Origin: Clostridia bacterium
Lineage (GTDB): Bacteria > Bacillota > Clostridia > Oscillospirales > CAG-272
Assembly (NCBI GenBank): GCA_017443595.1
Contig: JAFSYU010000020.1
Location: 64,001 to 128,000 of the forward strand
Direction: 5' to 3'
DNA: 64,000 bases
The notes under the pieces were generated by a model that was not told the origin of the DNA, did no database searches, and saw only the letters and a list, made by a program, of their open reading frames with translations. A program made the position numbers and the translations under genes. Numbering within the stretch: position 1 is the first letter of the stretch; every line of letters begins with the position of its first letter. Of the stretch, positions 25,342-36,096 are shown piece after piece.

Positions 25342-28300
25342 ATGGTTTACAGGATCTACGTTGAAAAAAAGCCGGGACTCGATAACGAAGCAAAAGCGTT
25401 ATACGGCGATTTAAAATCGTTTTTAGGTATAAAAAAACTGTCTGCCGTCAGAATGTTCAACAGATACGACGCGGAAAATATTGAAAAAGACTTGTTTGAC
25501 TACGCCGTCAAAACGGTATTTTCCGAGCCGCAGACGGACGTTGTTTATGATTCTTTGACACTTGATGACGCATACGTTTTTGCGGTCGAATTCTTGCCCG
25601 GTCAGTTCGATCAGAGGGCTGACAGTGCGGCGCAGTGCATTCAGATAATATCGCAGGGAGAACGTCCCGACGTGCGCTCAGCAAAAATTTACGCGCTGTA
25701 CGGCAAACTGTCGGACAATGATATTGAAAAAATAAAAAAATATGTTATAAACCCGGTGGAGGCGCGCGAGGCGTCGCTTGACAAACCGGAAACGTTAAAG
25801 ACCGCGTTTGAGATACCGACTACGGTAAAAACGCTTGACGGATTTATAAAGCTCAGCCGTGCCGAACTTGAAAACTTTGTCAGATCGTACGGCCTTGCCA
25901 TGGATGCGGACGATATTGAATTCTGCCAGAAATATTTTATAAAAGAGAACCGCGACCCGACCATAACCGAGATCAGAATGATAGACACGTACTGGTCCGA
26001 CCACTGCCGCCACACGACGTTTTTAACGCAGATAGATTCCGTAAAATTTGAAGATGAGCTTTTACAGAAAGCATACGAGGATTATATAAACGTACGCAAA
26101 GAATTAGGCAGAACGAAGCCGGTATGCTTAATGGATATCGCCACGGTCGGCGCGCGTTACCTCAAAGCAAAAGGCAAACTGCCGAAATTGGACGAATCCG
26201 AGGAGATAAACGCCTGCACGGTCAAAATCAACGTAAACGTTGACGGAGTTGACGAACCGTGGCTTTTACTGTTCAAGAACGAAACGCACAACCACCCGAC
26301 GGAGATAGAGCCGTTCGGCGGCGCGGCGACGTGCATAGGCGGCGCGATACGCGATCCGCTGTCGGGCAGATCGTACGTTTACGCGGCGATGCGCGTTACG
26401 GGCGCGGCGGACCCGACGGTACCGGTATCCGAAACGATAGAGGGCAAACTGCCGCAGAGAAAAATAGTTACCACCGCCGCGGCGGGTTATTCGTCCTACG
26501 GCAACCAGATAGGACTTGCGACCGGTATAGTTGACGAGATATACCATCCCGGTTATGCTGCAAAGCGCATGGAGATAGGCGCGGTGATAGCCGCGGCTCC
26601 GGCTGAAAACGTAAGACGCGAGCGTCCGGCTCCGGGCGACGTTGTAATTCTGCTCGGCGGCGCGACGGGACGCGACGGCATAGGCGGCGCGACCGGTTCT
26701 TCAAAATCGCACACCGCTCATTCAGTTGAAGAATGCGGAGCCGAAGTGCAGAAAGGCAACGCGCCGGAGGAAAGAAAACTGCAAAGGTTATTCAGAAACA
26801 AGGACGCCTGCAGGATGATAAAGCGCTGCAACGACTTCGGCGCCGGCGGCGTTTCCGTTGCTATAGGCGAGCTGGCGGACGGTCTTGACATAGACTTGAA
26901 CGCCGTACCGAAAAAGTACGAGGGACTTGACGGAACGGAAATAGCCATAAGCGAATCACAGGAGAGAATGGCTGTAGTCGTTGCAAAGGAAGACGTTAAC
27001 GCGTTTTTAGCCCTTGCAAACAAAGAAAACCTGCGCGCGTGCCCGGTTGCAGCGGTCACAAAAGAGCCGAGGCTCGTGATGCGCTGGAACGGTAACGAAA
27101 TAGTAAACGTAAGCCGTGAATTTTTAAATTCCAACGGCGCTGAAAAGCATATAGACATAACGCCGGAAAAACCGGAGATATTTGAAAGCAGGATCGAAGG
27201 CAGCTTTGCGGACAATTACAAAAAGATCGCCTCTGACTTAAACATCTGCTCAAAAAGAGGTTTATCGGAAAGATTTGACTCTACTATAGGCGCAAACACC
27301 GTGCTCATGCCGTTCGGCGGCAGGTATCAGTTAACGCCTATACAGGCTATGGTGCAGAAGATATCCGTTGAAAAAGGTCACACGGACGACTGCTCCGTCA
27401 TGAGCTGGGCGTACGATCCGTTCATTTCCGAGTTAAGTCCTTATCACGGAGCTTACACGGCGGTAGTCGAATCAGTCTGCAAACTGATAGCTGCAGGCGC
27501 GGATATAAACGACACGTATCTGACTTTCCAGGAATATTTTGAAAAGCCCGGCAACAGCGGCAAACGCTGGGGCAAACCCCTCTCCGCTCTGCTCGGCGCA
27601 TTTGAGGCGCAGAAGGACTTAGGGATCGCGGCGATAGGCGGCAAGGACTCCATGAGCGGCAGTTTTGAGAAACTCGACGTTCCGCCGACGCTCGTATCGT
27701 TTGCCGTTACGACGGACAAAGTCAAAAACATCATCAGCCCGGAATTCAAAAAAGCCGGCCACAACGTTTATCTGCTTGCGCCGCGGTATGATGAGAACGG
27801 ACTGCCGGAGAAGAACAGCGTTCTCGCTTTGTTTGACAAAGTGACCGGTCTCATCCGTTCCGGCAAAGCCGTGTCCTGCTATGTAACCGGTATCGGCGGT
27901 ATAGCCGAGGCTGTTATGAAAATGAGCGTCGGTAATATGACAGGCTTTGAATACAGCGCAGATTTAAGCGTAAAAGATATATTCAAGCGCAGGACCGCCG
28001 CGTTCGTCGTTGAGGCGACGGACGGTATCGACGGTACTCCGATAGGCAAAACGACGGATAAAGCAGAAATAAAATATAAAAACGAGATAATAGATCTTAA
28101 AGAGCTTTCCGGAATTTACGAGGACAAGCTGGAGGGCGTATATCCGTGCAATATCAAAAACGCGGACAGCCCGCTTGTAAGCTTTGAATACAAAGCGACA
28201 GAGCGCAAGGCTCCGGCAATAAAATGCGCGAAGCCTAAGGTGCTTATCCCCGCTTTCCCGGGTACTAACTGCGAATACGACAGCGCAAAGGCTATGGCGG

Positions 28301-29028
28301 ACGCGGGCGCGGAGCCTGTGATATTCGTCATAAACAACCTTGACGCCGCCGGTATAAAAGCGAGCGCGGACGAGTTTGCAAAAAAGCTGAAGGAAGCGCA
28401 GATGATATTCATTCCCGGCGGATTTTCCGGCGGTGACGAACCGGACGGCTCCGGCAAATTCATAACTGCGTTTTTCAGAAACGAACACATAAAAGCTAAC
28501 GTGCACGCGCTGTTAAACGACCGCGACGGTCTTATCTGCGGTATCTGTAACGGCTTCCAGGCTTTGATAAAATTAGGTCTTGTGCCGTACGGCAAAATAA
28601 TTGACGCGGACGAGCACTGCCCGACGCTTACTTTCAACACCATAGCGCGCCACCAGTCGAGAATGGTAAAAACGAGGATAGCGTCAAACAAATCTCCGTG
28701 GCTTTCGTTTACGGAAGTCGGCGACGTTTACAGCGTGCCGATATCACACGGCGAGGGCAGATTCTTAGCGGAGGAATCACTTATAAAACAGCTTGCCGGT
28801 AACGGTCAGATAGCCACGCAGTACGTGGACGAAAACGGCGAGCCGACAAACGATATAAGATACAACCCGAACGGTTCAATGTATGCGATAGAGGGTATAA
28901 CCTCGCCCGACGGCAGGGTTTTCGGCAAAATGGGACACAGCGAGCGCAAAGGCGAAGGATTATACAAAAACGTCCCCGGTAATTACGACATACGTATGTT
29001 TGAAGCCGCGGTAAAATATTTCAAATAA
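25342..29028 (+). CDS. purL: Phosphoribosylformylglycinamidine synthase, single-chain
   Basis: 1228 residues, the large one-polypeptide form with synthetase plus glutaminase, instead of the PurS/PurL/PurQ set of many Firmicutes. TEIRMIDTYWSDHCRHTTF near 209-227 marks the first PurM-like half and KNETHNHPTEIEPFGGAAT near 312-330 the ATP site. The C-terminal class I glutaminase begins near 970 (KPKVLIPAFPGTNCEYD), with GICNGFQ placing the nucleophile at C1069. It converts FGAR to FGAM using glutamine. No partner PurS is needed. 15 bases before glyA. Confidence 0.96.
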   Translation: MVYRIYVEKKPGLDNEAKALYGDLKSFLGIKKLSAVRMFNRYDAENIEKDLFDYAVKTVFSEPQTDVVYDSLTLDDAYVFAVEFLPGQFDQRADSAAQCIQIISQGERPDVRSAKIYALYGKLSDNDIEKIKKYVINPVEAREASLDKPETLKTAFEIPTTVKTLDGFIKLSRAELENFVRSYGLAMDADDIEFCQKYFIKENRDPTITEIRMIDTYWSDHCRHTTFLTQIDSVKFEDELLQKAYEDYINVRKELGRTKPVCLMDIATVGARYLKAKGKLPKLDESEEINACTVKINVNVDGVDEPWLLLFKNETHNHPTEIEPFGGAATCIGGAIRDPLSGRSYVYAAMRVTGAADPTVPVSETIEGKLPQRKIVTTAAAGYSSYGNQIGLATGIVDEIYHPGYAAKRMEIGAVIAAAPAENVRRERPAPGDVVILLGGATGRDGIGGATGSSKSHTAHSVEECGAEVQKGNAPEERKLQRLFRNKDACRMIKRCNDFGAGGVSVAIGELADGLDIDLNAVPKKYEGLDGTEIAISESQERMAVVVAKEDVNAFLALANKENLRACPVAAVTKEPRLVMRWNGNEIVNVSREFLNSNGAEKHIDITPEKPEIFESRIEGSFADNYKKIASDLNICSKRGLSERFDSTIGANTVLMPFGGRYQLTPIQAMVQKISVEKGHTDDCSVMSWAYDPFISELSPYHGAYTAVVESVCKLIAAGADINDTYLTFQEYFEKPGNSGKRWGKPLSALLGAFEAQKDLGIAAIGGKDSMSGSFEKLDVPPTLVSFAVTTDKVKNIISPEFKKAGHNVYLLAPRYDENGLPEKNSVLALFDKVTGLIRSGKAVSCYVTGIGGIAEAVMKMSVGNMTGFEYSADLSVKDIFKRRTAAFVVEATDGIDGTPIGKTTDKAEIKYKNEIIDLKELSGIYEDKLEGVYPCNIKNADSPLVSFEYKATERKAPAIKCAKPKVLIPAFPGTNCEYDSAKAMADAGAEPVIFVINNLDAAGIKASADEFAKKLKEAQMIFIPGGFSGGDEPDGSGKFITAFFRNEHIKANVHALLNDRDGLICGICNGFQALIKLGLVPYGKIIDADEHCPTLTFNTIARHQSRMVKTRIASNKSPWLSFTEVGDVYSVPISHGEGRFLAEESLIKQLAGNGQIATQYVDENGEPTNDIRYNPNGSMYAIEGITSPDGRVFGKMGHSERKGEGLYKNVPGNYDIRMFEAAVKYFK

Positions 29029-29043
29029 AGGCGGAAGGTAAAA

Positions 29044-30279
29044 ATGAATTTCTTTGATGAACTGAAAAACTACGACAAAGACGTATTCGCCGCGTGCGAA
29101 GCGGAGCTTACAAGACAAAGACAGAATATAGAGCTTATAGCGAGCGAGAACATCGTATCAAAGGCGGTGCTTTTAGCCGCCGGCGGCGTTCTTACGAACA
29201 AATACGCGGAAGGTTATCCCGGAAAGCGCTATTACGGCGGCTGCTATTGTGTTGATATCGTAGAAGACATAGCGAGAGAACGCGCAAAGAAACTGTTCGG
29301 CGCGGAGCACGCAAACGTTCAGCCGCACTGCGGAGCCTCGGCTAACCTCGCCGTGTTCTTTGCTCTGCTTCAGCCGGGCGACACGGTAATGGGTATGAAT
29401 CTGTCCGAGGGCGGCCACCTCTCTCACGGCTCGCCCGTCAATATCTCCGGTAAATATTTTAACGTTGTGCCTTACGGCGTTGACAAAACGACCGAGATGA
29501 TAGATTACGACGAGATGGAGCGCATAGCGAAAGAGTGCAGACCGAAGCTCATCGTCGTCGGCGCTTCCGCATATTCAAGGATAATAGATTTCAAACGCTG
29601 CCGTGAGATAGCGGACGAGGTCGGCGCGTATCTTATGGTAGACATGGCGCACATCGCCGGACTTGTTGCGGCGGGCGTACATCCGTCCCCCGTGCCGTAC
29701 GCGCACGTCGTAACAACTACAACGCACAAGACTTTAAGAGGTCCGCGCGGCGGTATGATACTCTGCAAAGAAGAATTTGCAAAACAGATAGATAAAGCCA
29801 TATTCCCCGGCACGCAGGGCGGTCCCTTAATGCACATAATCGCCGCAAAAGCCGTGGCGTTGGGCGAGGCTATGACGGACGAATTCAAGGAATACGGCAA
29901 ACAGATAGTCAAAAACGCCGCGGTCCTCTGCGACGGACTTAAAGCCCGCGGCATAGACATAGTATCGGGCGGCACGGACAACCACCTTATGCTTATAAAG
30001 CTGCTTAACAAAGGTATATCCGGCAAGGAGCTCGAACACCGCCTTGACGAGGTGCATATCACCGCGAATAAAAACACCATACCGAACGACCCCGCAAGCC
30101 CGTTTATCACAAGCGGTCTGCGCGTAGGCACTCCCGCCGTTACGTCAAGAGGCTTCAAGGAGCCGGAAATGAAGCAGATAGCCGATATGATAGCCGATAT
30201 TACCGAAGATTATGAGGGCAACAAGGACAGAGTAACGGAACAGGTCGCGGCGCTTTGCGCGCGTTATCCTATTTACTGA
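29044..30279 (+). CDS. glyA: Serine hydroxymethyltransferase
   Basis: 411 residues, standard length. The PLP lysine is K229 in [24 protein letters not shown] near 59-68 and the glycine-rich PQGGPLMH-like segment (GTQGGPLMH) are present. It makes glycine and 5,10-methylene-THF from serine, supplying both glycine for PurD and one-carbon units. Ribosome site AAGGCGGAAGG lies 6 bases upstream. Its presence matches the known ZTP regulon. Confidence 0.96.
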   Translation: MNFFDELKNYDKDVFAACEAELTRQRQNIELIASENIVSKAVLLAAGGVLTNKYAEGYPGKRYYGGCYCVDIVEDIARERAKKLFGAEHANVQPHCGASANLAVFFALLQPGDTVMGMNLSEGGHLSHGSPVNISGKYFNVVPYGVDKTTEMIDYDEMERIAKECRPKLIVVGASAYSRIIDFKRCREIADEVGAYLMVDMAHIAGLVAAGVHPSPVPYAHVVTTTTHKTLRGPRGGMILCKEEFAKQIDKAIFPGTQGGPLMHIIAAKAVALGEAMTDEFKEYGKQIVKNAAVLCDGLKARGIDIVSGGTDNHLMLIKLLNKGISGKELEHRLDEVHITANKNTIPNDPASPFITSGLRVGTPAVTSRGFKEPEMKQIADMIADITEDYEGNKDRVTEQVAALCARYPIY

Positions 30280-30285
30280 TGCGTT

Positions 30286-31161
30286 ATGTATAATGAAAAC
30301 GAAAAGCCCGAAATATCTGCGTCAATACTGTATTTTGATAAAGAATACGGTATTGACACGGCAAGGAAAATATCCGATATTTTATGCAAATACGGATTTG
30401 ACAAGCCGGGCAAAATTTATGCCGGATGCCTGACAAACAACAGATATAAAAAGTATCCGGGGCATTTTTCGGATTTGTTTATAAGAGCGTATTCCGAAAA
30501 AGACGTTATGTCATACGGTATGGCGAGCGGTGACAGCAGAAAAGCCGATGAATATTGGCGGTTTGACTGCAATATGACGTTTTATAAAGACAGCAAACTT
30601 GCTCCCCGAAATTCAGAAAACTTCTTTGAGCCGTGGAACGTCATAGATTTGAGCAGTACGTACGGACGGCTGAAGGATAAAGCCGAAACGGATAATTTCT
30701 TAAAGTGTGTAAAAGATTTGATTTTGCTTTTAAATCCGTTTTACGCCGATATAGACGATATATCAAACAGCGTCGACCTGCTTTTTGAAGCCGGAGAGCA
30801 GACGCAGGTGTCGGACAGGATACAGCAGATTTATTGGGGAAACTATTACGGACCGTCATTCTGTCAAAAATACGGTACGGATAAAATGCTTAATCTGCCC
30901 GCGTACAGTATTGAAAAGCTGGTAGACGGCGTGTTTTATACGTTATGCGAAAACGTCTTTGACTTTGCGTCGGATGAATGTAAAAAGAGAAGAAAACAAA
31001 TACGCAAAATACTTAACCTTAAACCGCCGAAAGAAAAATACGGCTTCGGATACGGCGGAGCGTTAAGGTCAGAAGAGGACAAAGAAATAATAAAGAAAAT
31101 AGCCCGCGAAAAAAGAATCTGTAAGATTTTTAAAAAGAAATCACCGAAAATATTTGAATAG
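30286..31161 (+). CDS. Uncharacterised protein within the purine operon
   Basis: 291 residues, soluble, no signal or membrane segment; not recognised. The chain is Tyr/Lys/Asp-rich, with FDKEYGIDTARKISDILCKYGF near the N-terminus, a central DLILLLNPFYADIDD, then IYWGNYYGPSFCQKYG (about 184-199) and a basic Lys-rich end. The WGNYYGP-type stretch and alpha/beta pattern recall immunity-type proteins of polymorphic toxin systems, but that is only a weak resemblance. It sits 6 bases after glyA and 12 before fhs, with no clear ribosome site, and is more AT-rich than its neighbours, suggesting a later insertion into the operon. Confidence 0.7.
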   Translation: MYNENEKPEISASILYFDKEYGIDTARKISDILCKYGFDKPGKIYAGCLTNNRYKKYPGHFSDLFIRAYSEKDVMSYGMASGDSRKADEYWRFDCNMTFYKDSKLAPRNSENFFEPWNVIDLSSTYGRLKDKAETDNFLKCVKDLILLLNPFYADIDDISNSVDLLFEAGEQTQVSDRIQQIYWGNYYGPSFCQKYGTDKMLNLPAYSIEKLVDGVFYTLCENVFDFASDECKKRRKQIRKILNLKPPKEKYGFGYGGALRSEEDKEIIKKIAREKRICKIFKKKSPKIFE

Positions 31162-31173
31162 GAGAAGTTGAAA

Positions 31174-32847
31174 ATGGCATACTTAACAGACCTTGAAATC
31201 GCGCAGAAATGCGAGCTGCAGCCCATTTACAAAATAGCGGAGAAAGCTGGCATAGACGAAAAATTCGTTGAGCCCTACGGCAAATACAAGGCGAAAATAG
31301 ACTTTTCAGCCGCTTCCGGCAAAGACAAAAACGGCAAACTCATACTCGTTACGGCAATAACGCCGACGCCCGCGGGCGAGGGCAAGACCACCACGACGAT
31401 AGGACTTGCGGACGGGCTTTCCAGAATAGGCAAAAAAGTCACCGTCGCTCTGCGCGAGCCGTCGCTCGGCCCCGTGTTCGGCGTCAAGGGCGGAGCCGCC
31501 GGCGGCGGTTACGCGCAGGTAGTGCCTATGGAGGATATAAACCTGCATTTCACGGGAGATTTTCACGCTATCGGCGCGGCGAACAATCTGCTTGCCGCGA
31601 TGCTTGACAATCACATCCAGCAGGGCAACAGTTTAGGTATAGACGTCCGCAAAATAACGTGGAGACGCTGTGTTGATATGAACGACAGACAGCTGCGATT
31701 CATTGTTGACGGCATGGGCGGCAAAGCGAACGGCGTTCCGCGCGAGGACGGCTACGATATAACCGTCGCGTCTGAGATAATGGCGGTGTTCTGCTTATCA
31801 AATTCCATAGCGGACTTAAAAGCCCGCCTCTCAAGGATAATCGTCGGCTACACCTACGACGACAAGCCCGTAACTGCGGCGGATCTTAAAGCCGTAGGCG
31901 CCATGACCGCGCTTCTGAAGGACGCGCTGAAGCCTAATTTAGTCCAGACTCTTGAGGGAACTCCCGCGTTCGTACACGGCGGCCCGTTTGCGAATATCGC
32001 GCACGGCTGCAACTCCGTACAGGCGACGAAGCTGGCGCTGAAATTGGCAGATTACACGGTCACGGAAGCCGGATTCGGCGCGGATCTGGGCGCCGAAAAA
32101 TTCCTTGACATAAAATGCAGAGCCGCGAGATTGAAGCCCGACGCGGTAGTCATAGTAGCAACGGTAAGAGCGCTTAAAATGCACGGCGGTTTAGCGAAAA
32201 CGGAGCTATCTAACGAAGATTTAGGCGCGCTTGAAAAAGGTATACCCAACCTTCTGCGCCACGTTTCAAACATCAAAAACGTGTACGGTCTGCCCTGCGT
32301 CGTAGCGGTCAACCGCTTCCCGACGGATACGGACAAAGAAATAGAATTTATTATAGCAAAATGCAAAGAGTTAGGCGTAAACGTAAGACTTTCCACCGTA
32401 TGGGCGGAAGGCGGTAAAGGCGGCGAAGAACTTGCGGCCGAGGTAGTCAGACTTTGTGAAGAGGAAAAAGGCGATTTCCGTTTCTCTTACGAACTTGATA
32501 TGAGCATTAAAGAAAAAATAGAGGCGGTCGTTAAAAAGATCTACGGCGGCAAAGACATAACCGTAATGCCCGCGGCGCAGAAACAGATAGAACAGCTTGA
32601 GAAGCTCGGCTTCGGCAAACTTCCCGTATGTATTGCCAAAACTCAGTACAGCTTCTCCGACGATCCCAAACTGCTCGGCGCGCCGGAAAACTTCACCGTC
32701 ACGGTAAAGAACGTAAAAGTCTCCGCCGGAGCCGGATTCATAGTCGTGCTGACAGGCGACATACTCACTATGCCGGGTCTGCCCAAATCTCCCGCCGCGG
32801 AGCGCATAGACGTTGACGACGACGGAACGATACACGGGTTGTTTTAA
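31174..32847 (+). CDS. fhs: Formate-tetrahydrofolate ligase
   Basis: 557 residues from the ATG at 31174, with AGGAGAAG about 7 bases upstream; the TTG two codons earlier is too close to the ribosome site. P-loop [16 protein letters not shown] near 64-79, [18 protein letters not shown] near 95-112 and [16 protein letters not shown] near 125-140 are all family signatures. It makes 10-formyl-THF from formate, ATP and THF, the donor for PurN and AICAR transformylase. Last gene of the ZTP-controlled operon, followed by a terminator. Confidence 0.97.
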   Translation: MAYLTDLEIAQKCELQPIYKIAEKAGIDEKFVEPYGKYKAKIDFSAASGKDKNGKLILVTAITPTPAGEGKTTTTIGLADGLSRIGKKVTVALREPSLGPVFGVKGGAAGGGYAQVVPMEDINLHFTGDFHAIGAANNLLAAMLDNHIQQGNSLGIDVRKITWRRCVDMNDRQLRFIVDGMGGKANGVPREDGYDITVASEIMAVFCLSNSIADLKARLSRIIVGYTYDDKPVTAADLKAVGAMTALLKDALKPNLVQTLEGTPAFVHGGPFANIAHGCNSVQATKLALKLADYTVTEAGFGADLGAEKFLDIKCRAARLKPDAVVIVATVRALKMHGGLAKTELSNEDLGALEKGIPNLLRHVSNIKNVYGLPCVVAVNRFPTDTDKEIEFIIAKCKELGVNVRLSTVWAEGGKGGEELAAEVVRLCEEEKGDFRFSYELDMSIKEKIEAVVKKIYGGKDITVMPAAQKQIEQLEKLGFGKLPVCIAKTQYSFSDDPKLLGAPENFTVTVKNVKVSAGAGFIVVLTGDILTMPGLPKSPAAERIDVDDDGTIHGLF

Positions 32848-32875
32848 AATTACGAATTAAGAATTCAGAATTCAG

Positions 32876-32903
32876 ACGGGCGGCGGACGGTCGCCCGTTT
32901 TTC
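32876..32903 (+). terminator. Terminator after fhs
   Basis: ACGGGCG (32876-32882) pairs with CGCCCGT (32892-32898), followed by TTTTT. It ends the purine operon. Confidence 0.85.
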
Positions 32904-33112
32904 ACGCGCGGAGCACAAGCATTTTCACCTTCCCCGTCGGGGAAGGTGGCGCGCGAGCACCGGAAGGGGCTTTCGAGGTGGCGCGTGAGCGCCGGAAGGG
33001 GCTTTCGAGGTGTCAGCGCAGCTGACGAAAGAGGCCTTGCCGTGACGGAGGAAAAACTCCCTCAGTCGCCTGCGGCGACAGCTCCCTCGGGGAGGGAGCC
33101 TGTAAAGCGGCA
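32903..33112. repeat. Intergenic hairpin repeats between fhs and guaB
   Basis: No gene in this roughly 210-base stretch. It holds CCTTCCCCGTCGGGGAAGG (about 32928-32946), two copies of GTGGCGCG(C/T)GAGC(A/G)CCGGAAGGGGCTTTCGAG (about 32946-33010), GTCAGCGCAGCTGAC (about 33012-33026), GCCTGCGGCGACAGCTCCCTC (about 33068-33088) and CTCCCTCGGGGAGGGAGCC (about 33082-33100). These are the element types of the 48.1-48.8 kb block. Confidence 0.8.
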
Positions 33113-33140
33113 AAAAAGACGACTCCGCGTCGTCTTTTTT
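33113..33140. terminator. Bidirectional terminator between fhs and guaB
   Basis: AAAAAAGACGAC-TCCGC-GTCGTCTTTTTT: the GACGAC/GTCGTC stem (33118-33123 with 33129-33134) is flanked by A and T runs, so it should stop transcription from both sides. A near-identical hairpin is at 54297-54332. Confidence 0.9.
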
Positions 33141-33173
33141 ATTCGTTATGAGCGCCTTACGGCGTGTTTTTAA

Positions 33174-34679
33174 TTATTTTATCGGTGCGCTCTTTTCCTT
33201 CTGTATAACGTCGTGCGCTCCGCCTTCTACTATACTCGTTGCGGAAACGAGCGTCAGCTTGGCTTTTTTCTGCAGCTCCGGTATCGTAAGCGCGCCGCAG
33301 TTGCACATGGTTGATTTCACCTTTGACAAAGACAGCGCGACGTTGTCCTTGAGCGATCCGGCGTACGGGACGTACGAGTCGACGCCCTCTTCAAACGAGA
33401 GCTTTTTGTCGCCGCCTAAGTCGTATCTCTGCCAGTTTCTCGCTCTTGCGGAGCCTTCGCCCCAGTACTCTTTGTAATACGTACCGTTCAGGCTGACTTT
33501 GTTTGACGGGCTTTCGTCAAAACGCGCGAAGTATCTGCCGAGCATTACGAAATCCGCGCCCATTGCAAGGGCAAGCGTTATATGGTGGTCGTAAACTATG
33601 CCGCCGTCGGAGCAGACGGGAACGTATACGCCGGTCTCTTCAAAATATTTATCTCGCTCACGGCATACTTCGATCAGCGCCGTCGCCTGACCTCTGCCTA
33701 TACCCTTTGTCTCGCGGGTTATGCAGATAGAGCCGCCGCCTATACCGACCTTTACGAAGTCCGCGCCGCAGTCAGCCAAAAATCTGAAGCCTTCCGCGTC
33801 AACAACGTTGCCCGCGCCGACCTTTACGTCTTCTCCGTAATTGTCTCTTATCCATTTTATGGTGCGCTTCTGCCATTCGGAAAATCCTTCGGAGGAGTCT
33901 ATACAGAGCACGTCCGCGCCCGCTTCAAGCAGAGCCGGAACTCTTTCCTCATAATCGCGCGTGTTTATGCCGGCGCCTACGACGTAGCGTTTCTGATCGT
34001 CTAATAACTCGTCCGGGTTCTGCTTATGCGTATCGTAGTCTTTTCTGAAAACGAGATAGCAGAGCTTTCCCTCGTCGTTGACTATCGGCAATGAATTGAG
34101 CTTATGATCCCAGATTATATCGTTTGCAACTTTTAAAGTGGTGCCTTCCTTTGCCCAGATCAACTTTTCAAACGGCGTCATGAATTCACGTATCTTAAGG
34201 TCCGGCGCCATGCGGCTTACGCGGTAATCGCGCCCGGTCACTATGCCGAGAAGCTTGCCGTCCGCCGTTCCGTCGTCCGTTATCGCTATCGTAGAGTGGC
34301 CGTTTTTCTGCGTCAGCTCCACAACGTCCGCAAGAGTATCGTCGGGCTTTAAGTTGGAATCGCTTTTTACAAAACCGGCTTTATACGTTTTTGCGCGTTT
34401 TACCATAGCCGCCTGTTCAGCCACGGGCTGTGAGCCGTAAATGAACGCGACGCCGCCTTCCGTTGCAAGCGCGACGGCGAGCCTGTCGCCCGAGACGGAC
34501 TGCATGATGGCGGATACCATGGGTATGTTCATCATTATTTTGGGAGCCTGTCCCTTTTTGTACCTTACAAGAGGCGTTTTCAAGCTGACGTTTGACGGGA
34601 TGCACTCTGCCGAAGAGTAGCCCGGTATCAGAAGATATTCGTTAAAGGTATGCGACGGTTCGTTTATGAAATTTGCCAT
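33174..34679 (-). CDS. guaB: IMP dehydrogenase
   Basis: 501 residues. TIM-barrel IMPDH with an inserted CBS pair (about 100-215: [37 protein letters not shown]). The substrate loop [20 protein letters not shown] holds the catalytic Cys, and SDGGI and [10 protein letters not shown] follow. It oxidises IMP to XMP, the committed step to GTP. GGAG lies 8 bases before the ATG. It is the distal gene of the pyrI unit on this strand, so purine branch-point and pyrimidine genes are joined. Some segments (GSARARNW rather than GxxxAM) fit the sequence class found in many Clostridia. Confidence 0.94.
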   Translation of the reverse strand: MANFINEPSHTFNEYLLIPGYSSAECIPSNVSLKTPLVRYKKGQAPKIMMNIPMVSAIMQSVSGDRLAVALATEGGVAFIYGSQPVAEQAAMVKRAKTYKAGFVKSDSNLKPDDTLADVVELTQKNGHSTIAITDDGTADGKLLGIVTGRDYRVSRMAPDLKIREFMTPFEKLIWAKEGTTLKVANDIIWDHKLNSLPIVNDEGKLCYLVFRKDYDTHKQNPDELLDDQKRYVVGAGINTRDYEERVPALLEAGADVLCIDSSEGFSEWQKRTIKWIRDNYGEDVKVGAGNVVDAEGFRFLADCGADFVKVGIGGGSICITRETKGIGRGQATALIEVCRERDKYFEETGVYVPVCSDGGIVYDHHITLALAMGADFVMLGRYFARFDESPSNKVSLNGTYYKEYWGEGSARARNWQRYDLGGDKKLSFEEGVDSYVPYAGSLKDNVALSLSKVKSTMCNCGALTIPELQKKAKLTLVSATSIVEGGAHDVIQKEKSAPIK

Positions 34680-34695
34680 TCGTTATTCTCCTTTA

Positions 34696-35115
34696 TCAGA
34701 CGTTTGATTTTGTATCGCAGTATACGCAGCGGTATATTTTATGCTCCGGGTCGGTAAGACGGAAAACGTGCGGGAGCTCCTGCTCCGTTGTAGTTATACA
34801 TCTCGGATTTTTGCATTTTATCACGTTTTTGAGCGTTTGCGGAAGCGTTATTTTATGTTTTCCTATAACGGCGCCGTCTTTAATGATATTGACGGTGGCG
34901 CCGGGATCGACAAAACCGACCACGTCAAGATCCACCGTTATGTCCGCGTCGATTTTTATAATATCCTTTTTGCCTTTTTTGTTGCTGTACGCGTTTTTTA
35001 TTATGGCGACGGGGACGTCAAGCCCGTCAAGATCAAGCAGGCGGTAAAGCTTCATTCCTCTGCCCGCGGTTATGTGGTCTATAACGACGCCGTTTTTTAT
35101 TGAATCAATATTCAT
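34696..35115 (-). CDS. pyrI: Aspartate carbamoyltransferase regulatory chain
   Basis: 139 residues. N-terminal allosteric ACT-like domain (GVVIDHITAGRGMKLYRLL near 9-27) and a C-terminal zinc domain with C-x4-C (CKNPRC, about 101-106) and C-x2-C (CVYC, near 131-134). It binds PyrB and confers nucleotide regulation. A promoter at 35135-35163 lies just upstream, overlapping the pyrB stop, so pyrI and guaB can be transcribed separately from pyrB. Confidence 0.95.
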   Translation of the reverse strand: MNIDSIKNGVVIDHITAGRGMKLYRLLDLDGLDVPVAIIKNAYSNKKGKKDIIKIDADITVDLDVVGFVDPGATVNIIKDGAVIGKHKITLPQTLKNVIKCKNPRCITTTEQELPHVFRLTDPEHKIYRCVYCDTKSNV

Positions 35116-35134
35116 AATTTTAACCCTTTTGTAT

Positions 35135-35163
35135 ATTTTACTCTAAAATCATGTTTATGTCAA
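35135..35163 (-). promoter_or_regulatory. Internal promoter for pyrI-guaB
   Basis: Minus strand TTGACA (35163-35158), 17 bases, TAAAAT (35140-35135). The -35 box overlaps the pyrB stop codon (35162-35160); the pyrI ATG is at 35115. Confidence 0.8.
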
Positions 35164-36092
35164 TATATAATTGTACCGTCTTCTGTTAAAAGTTTAAGTA
35201 TAAGCGCCATACGCATATATTTTCCGTATTTCACCTGCTTGAAATAGCACGCGCGCGGATCGTCGTCTATCGCCACGCTTATTTCGTTGACGCGCGGCAG
35301 CGGGTGCAAAACGGACGTATCCGGTTTTGCGAGCGCCAGCTTTTCAGGCGTTAAGATATAGCTGTCTTTGAGTCTTACGTAATCCTCTTCGTTAAAGAAT
35401 CTTTCTTTCTGCACGCGCGTCATATAAAGCACGTCGAGCTTGGGCAGCGCCCACAGCAAGTCGGAGGTCTGTGTGCATTTCATCTTGTTTTTTACTATAA
35501 CGTCGGAGTAAACGTATTCCGGCAGTTTCAGCTCGTCCGGTGAGATCAGAACGAGTTTTATATCCTCATATCTTGAAAGCGCCTGTATGAGCGAATGTAC
35601 GGTGCGCCCGAATTTAAGGTCGCCGCATAAACCGACGGTAAGATTTCCGAGTCTTCCCTTCTCGCGCTTGATCGTCAAAAGGTCGGCGAGCGTCTGCGTG
35701 GGGTGGCAGTGGCCGCCGTCGCCGGCGTTTATAACGGGGATCGACGCCGCGGCAGCCGCGACGTAAGCCGCGCCTTCTTTCGGGTGGCGCATGGCTATAA
35801 TGTCCGCGTAGCAGGAGATCACCTTTGCCGTGTCCGACACGCTTTCGCCTTTTGCCGCGGACGACGTTGCCGCGTCCGTCATTGAAAGCACGTAGCCGCC
35901 AAGCTCATACATCGCCGCCTCAAAGCTCATGCGCGTTCTCGTGGACGGTTCAAAAAACATTGTAGCCAGTTTTTTGCCCGCGCATATATGCGCGTATTTT
36001 TCCGGGTCTGCTATTATATCCTCGGCTGTTTCTATAAGCTGATCTATTTCTTCTTTTGTAAGATCTATTATATCTATAACGCTTCTGCTCAT
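35160..36092 (-). CDS. pyrB: Aspartate carbamoyltransferase catalytic chain
   Basis: 310 residues. [11 protein letters not shown] near 47-57 (carbamoyl phosphate site), [15 protein letters not shown] near 125-139 and HPLPRVNEI near 263-271 (aspartate site) are intact. It makes carbamoyl aspartate, the first committed pyrimidine step. Starts 4 bases after pyrE and is followed by its regulatory chain pyrI. Confidence 0.97.
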   Translation of the reverse strand: MSRSVIDIIDLTKEEIDQLIETAEDIIADPEKYAHICAGKKLATMFFEPSTRTRMSFEAAMYELGGYVLSMTDAATSSAAKGESVSDTAKVISCYADIIAMRHPKEGAAYVAAAAASIPVINAGDGGHCHPTQTLADLLTIKREKGRLGNLTVGLCGDLKFGRTVHSLIQALSRYEDIKLVLISPDELKLPEYVYSDVIVKNKMKCTQTSDLLWALPKLDVLYMTRVQKERFFNEEDYVRLKDSYILTPEKLALAKPDTSVLHPLPRVNEISVAIDDDPRACYFKQVKYGKYMRMALILKLLTEDGTIIY

Positions 36093-36096
36093 GTGT

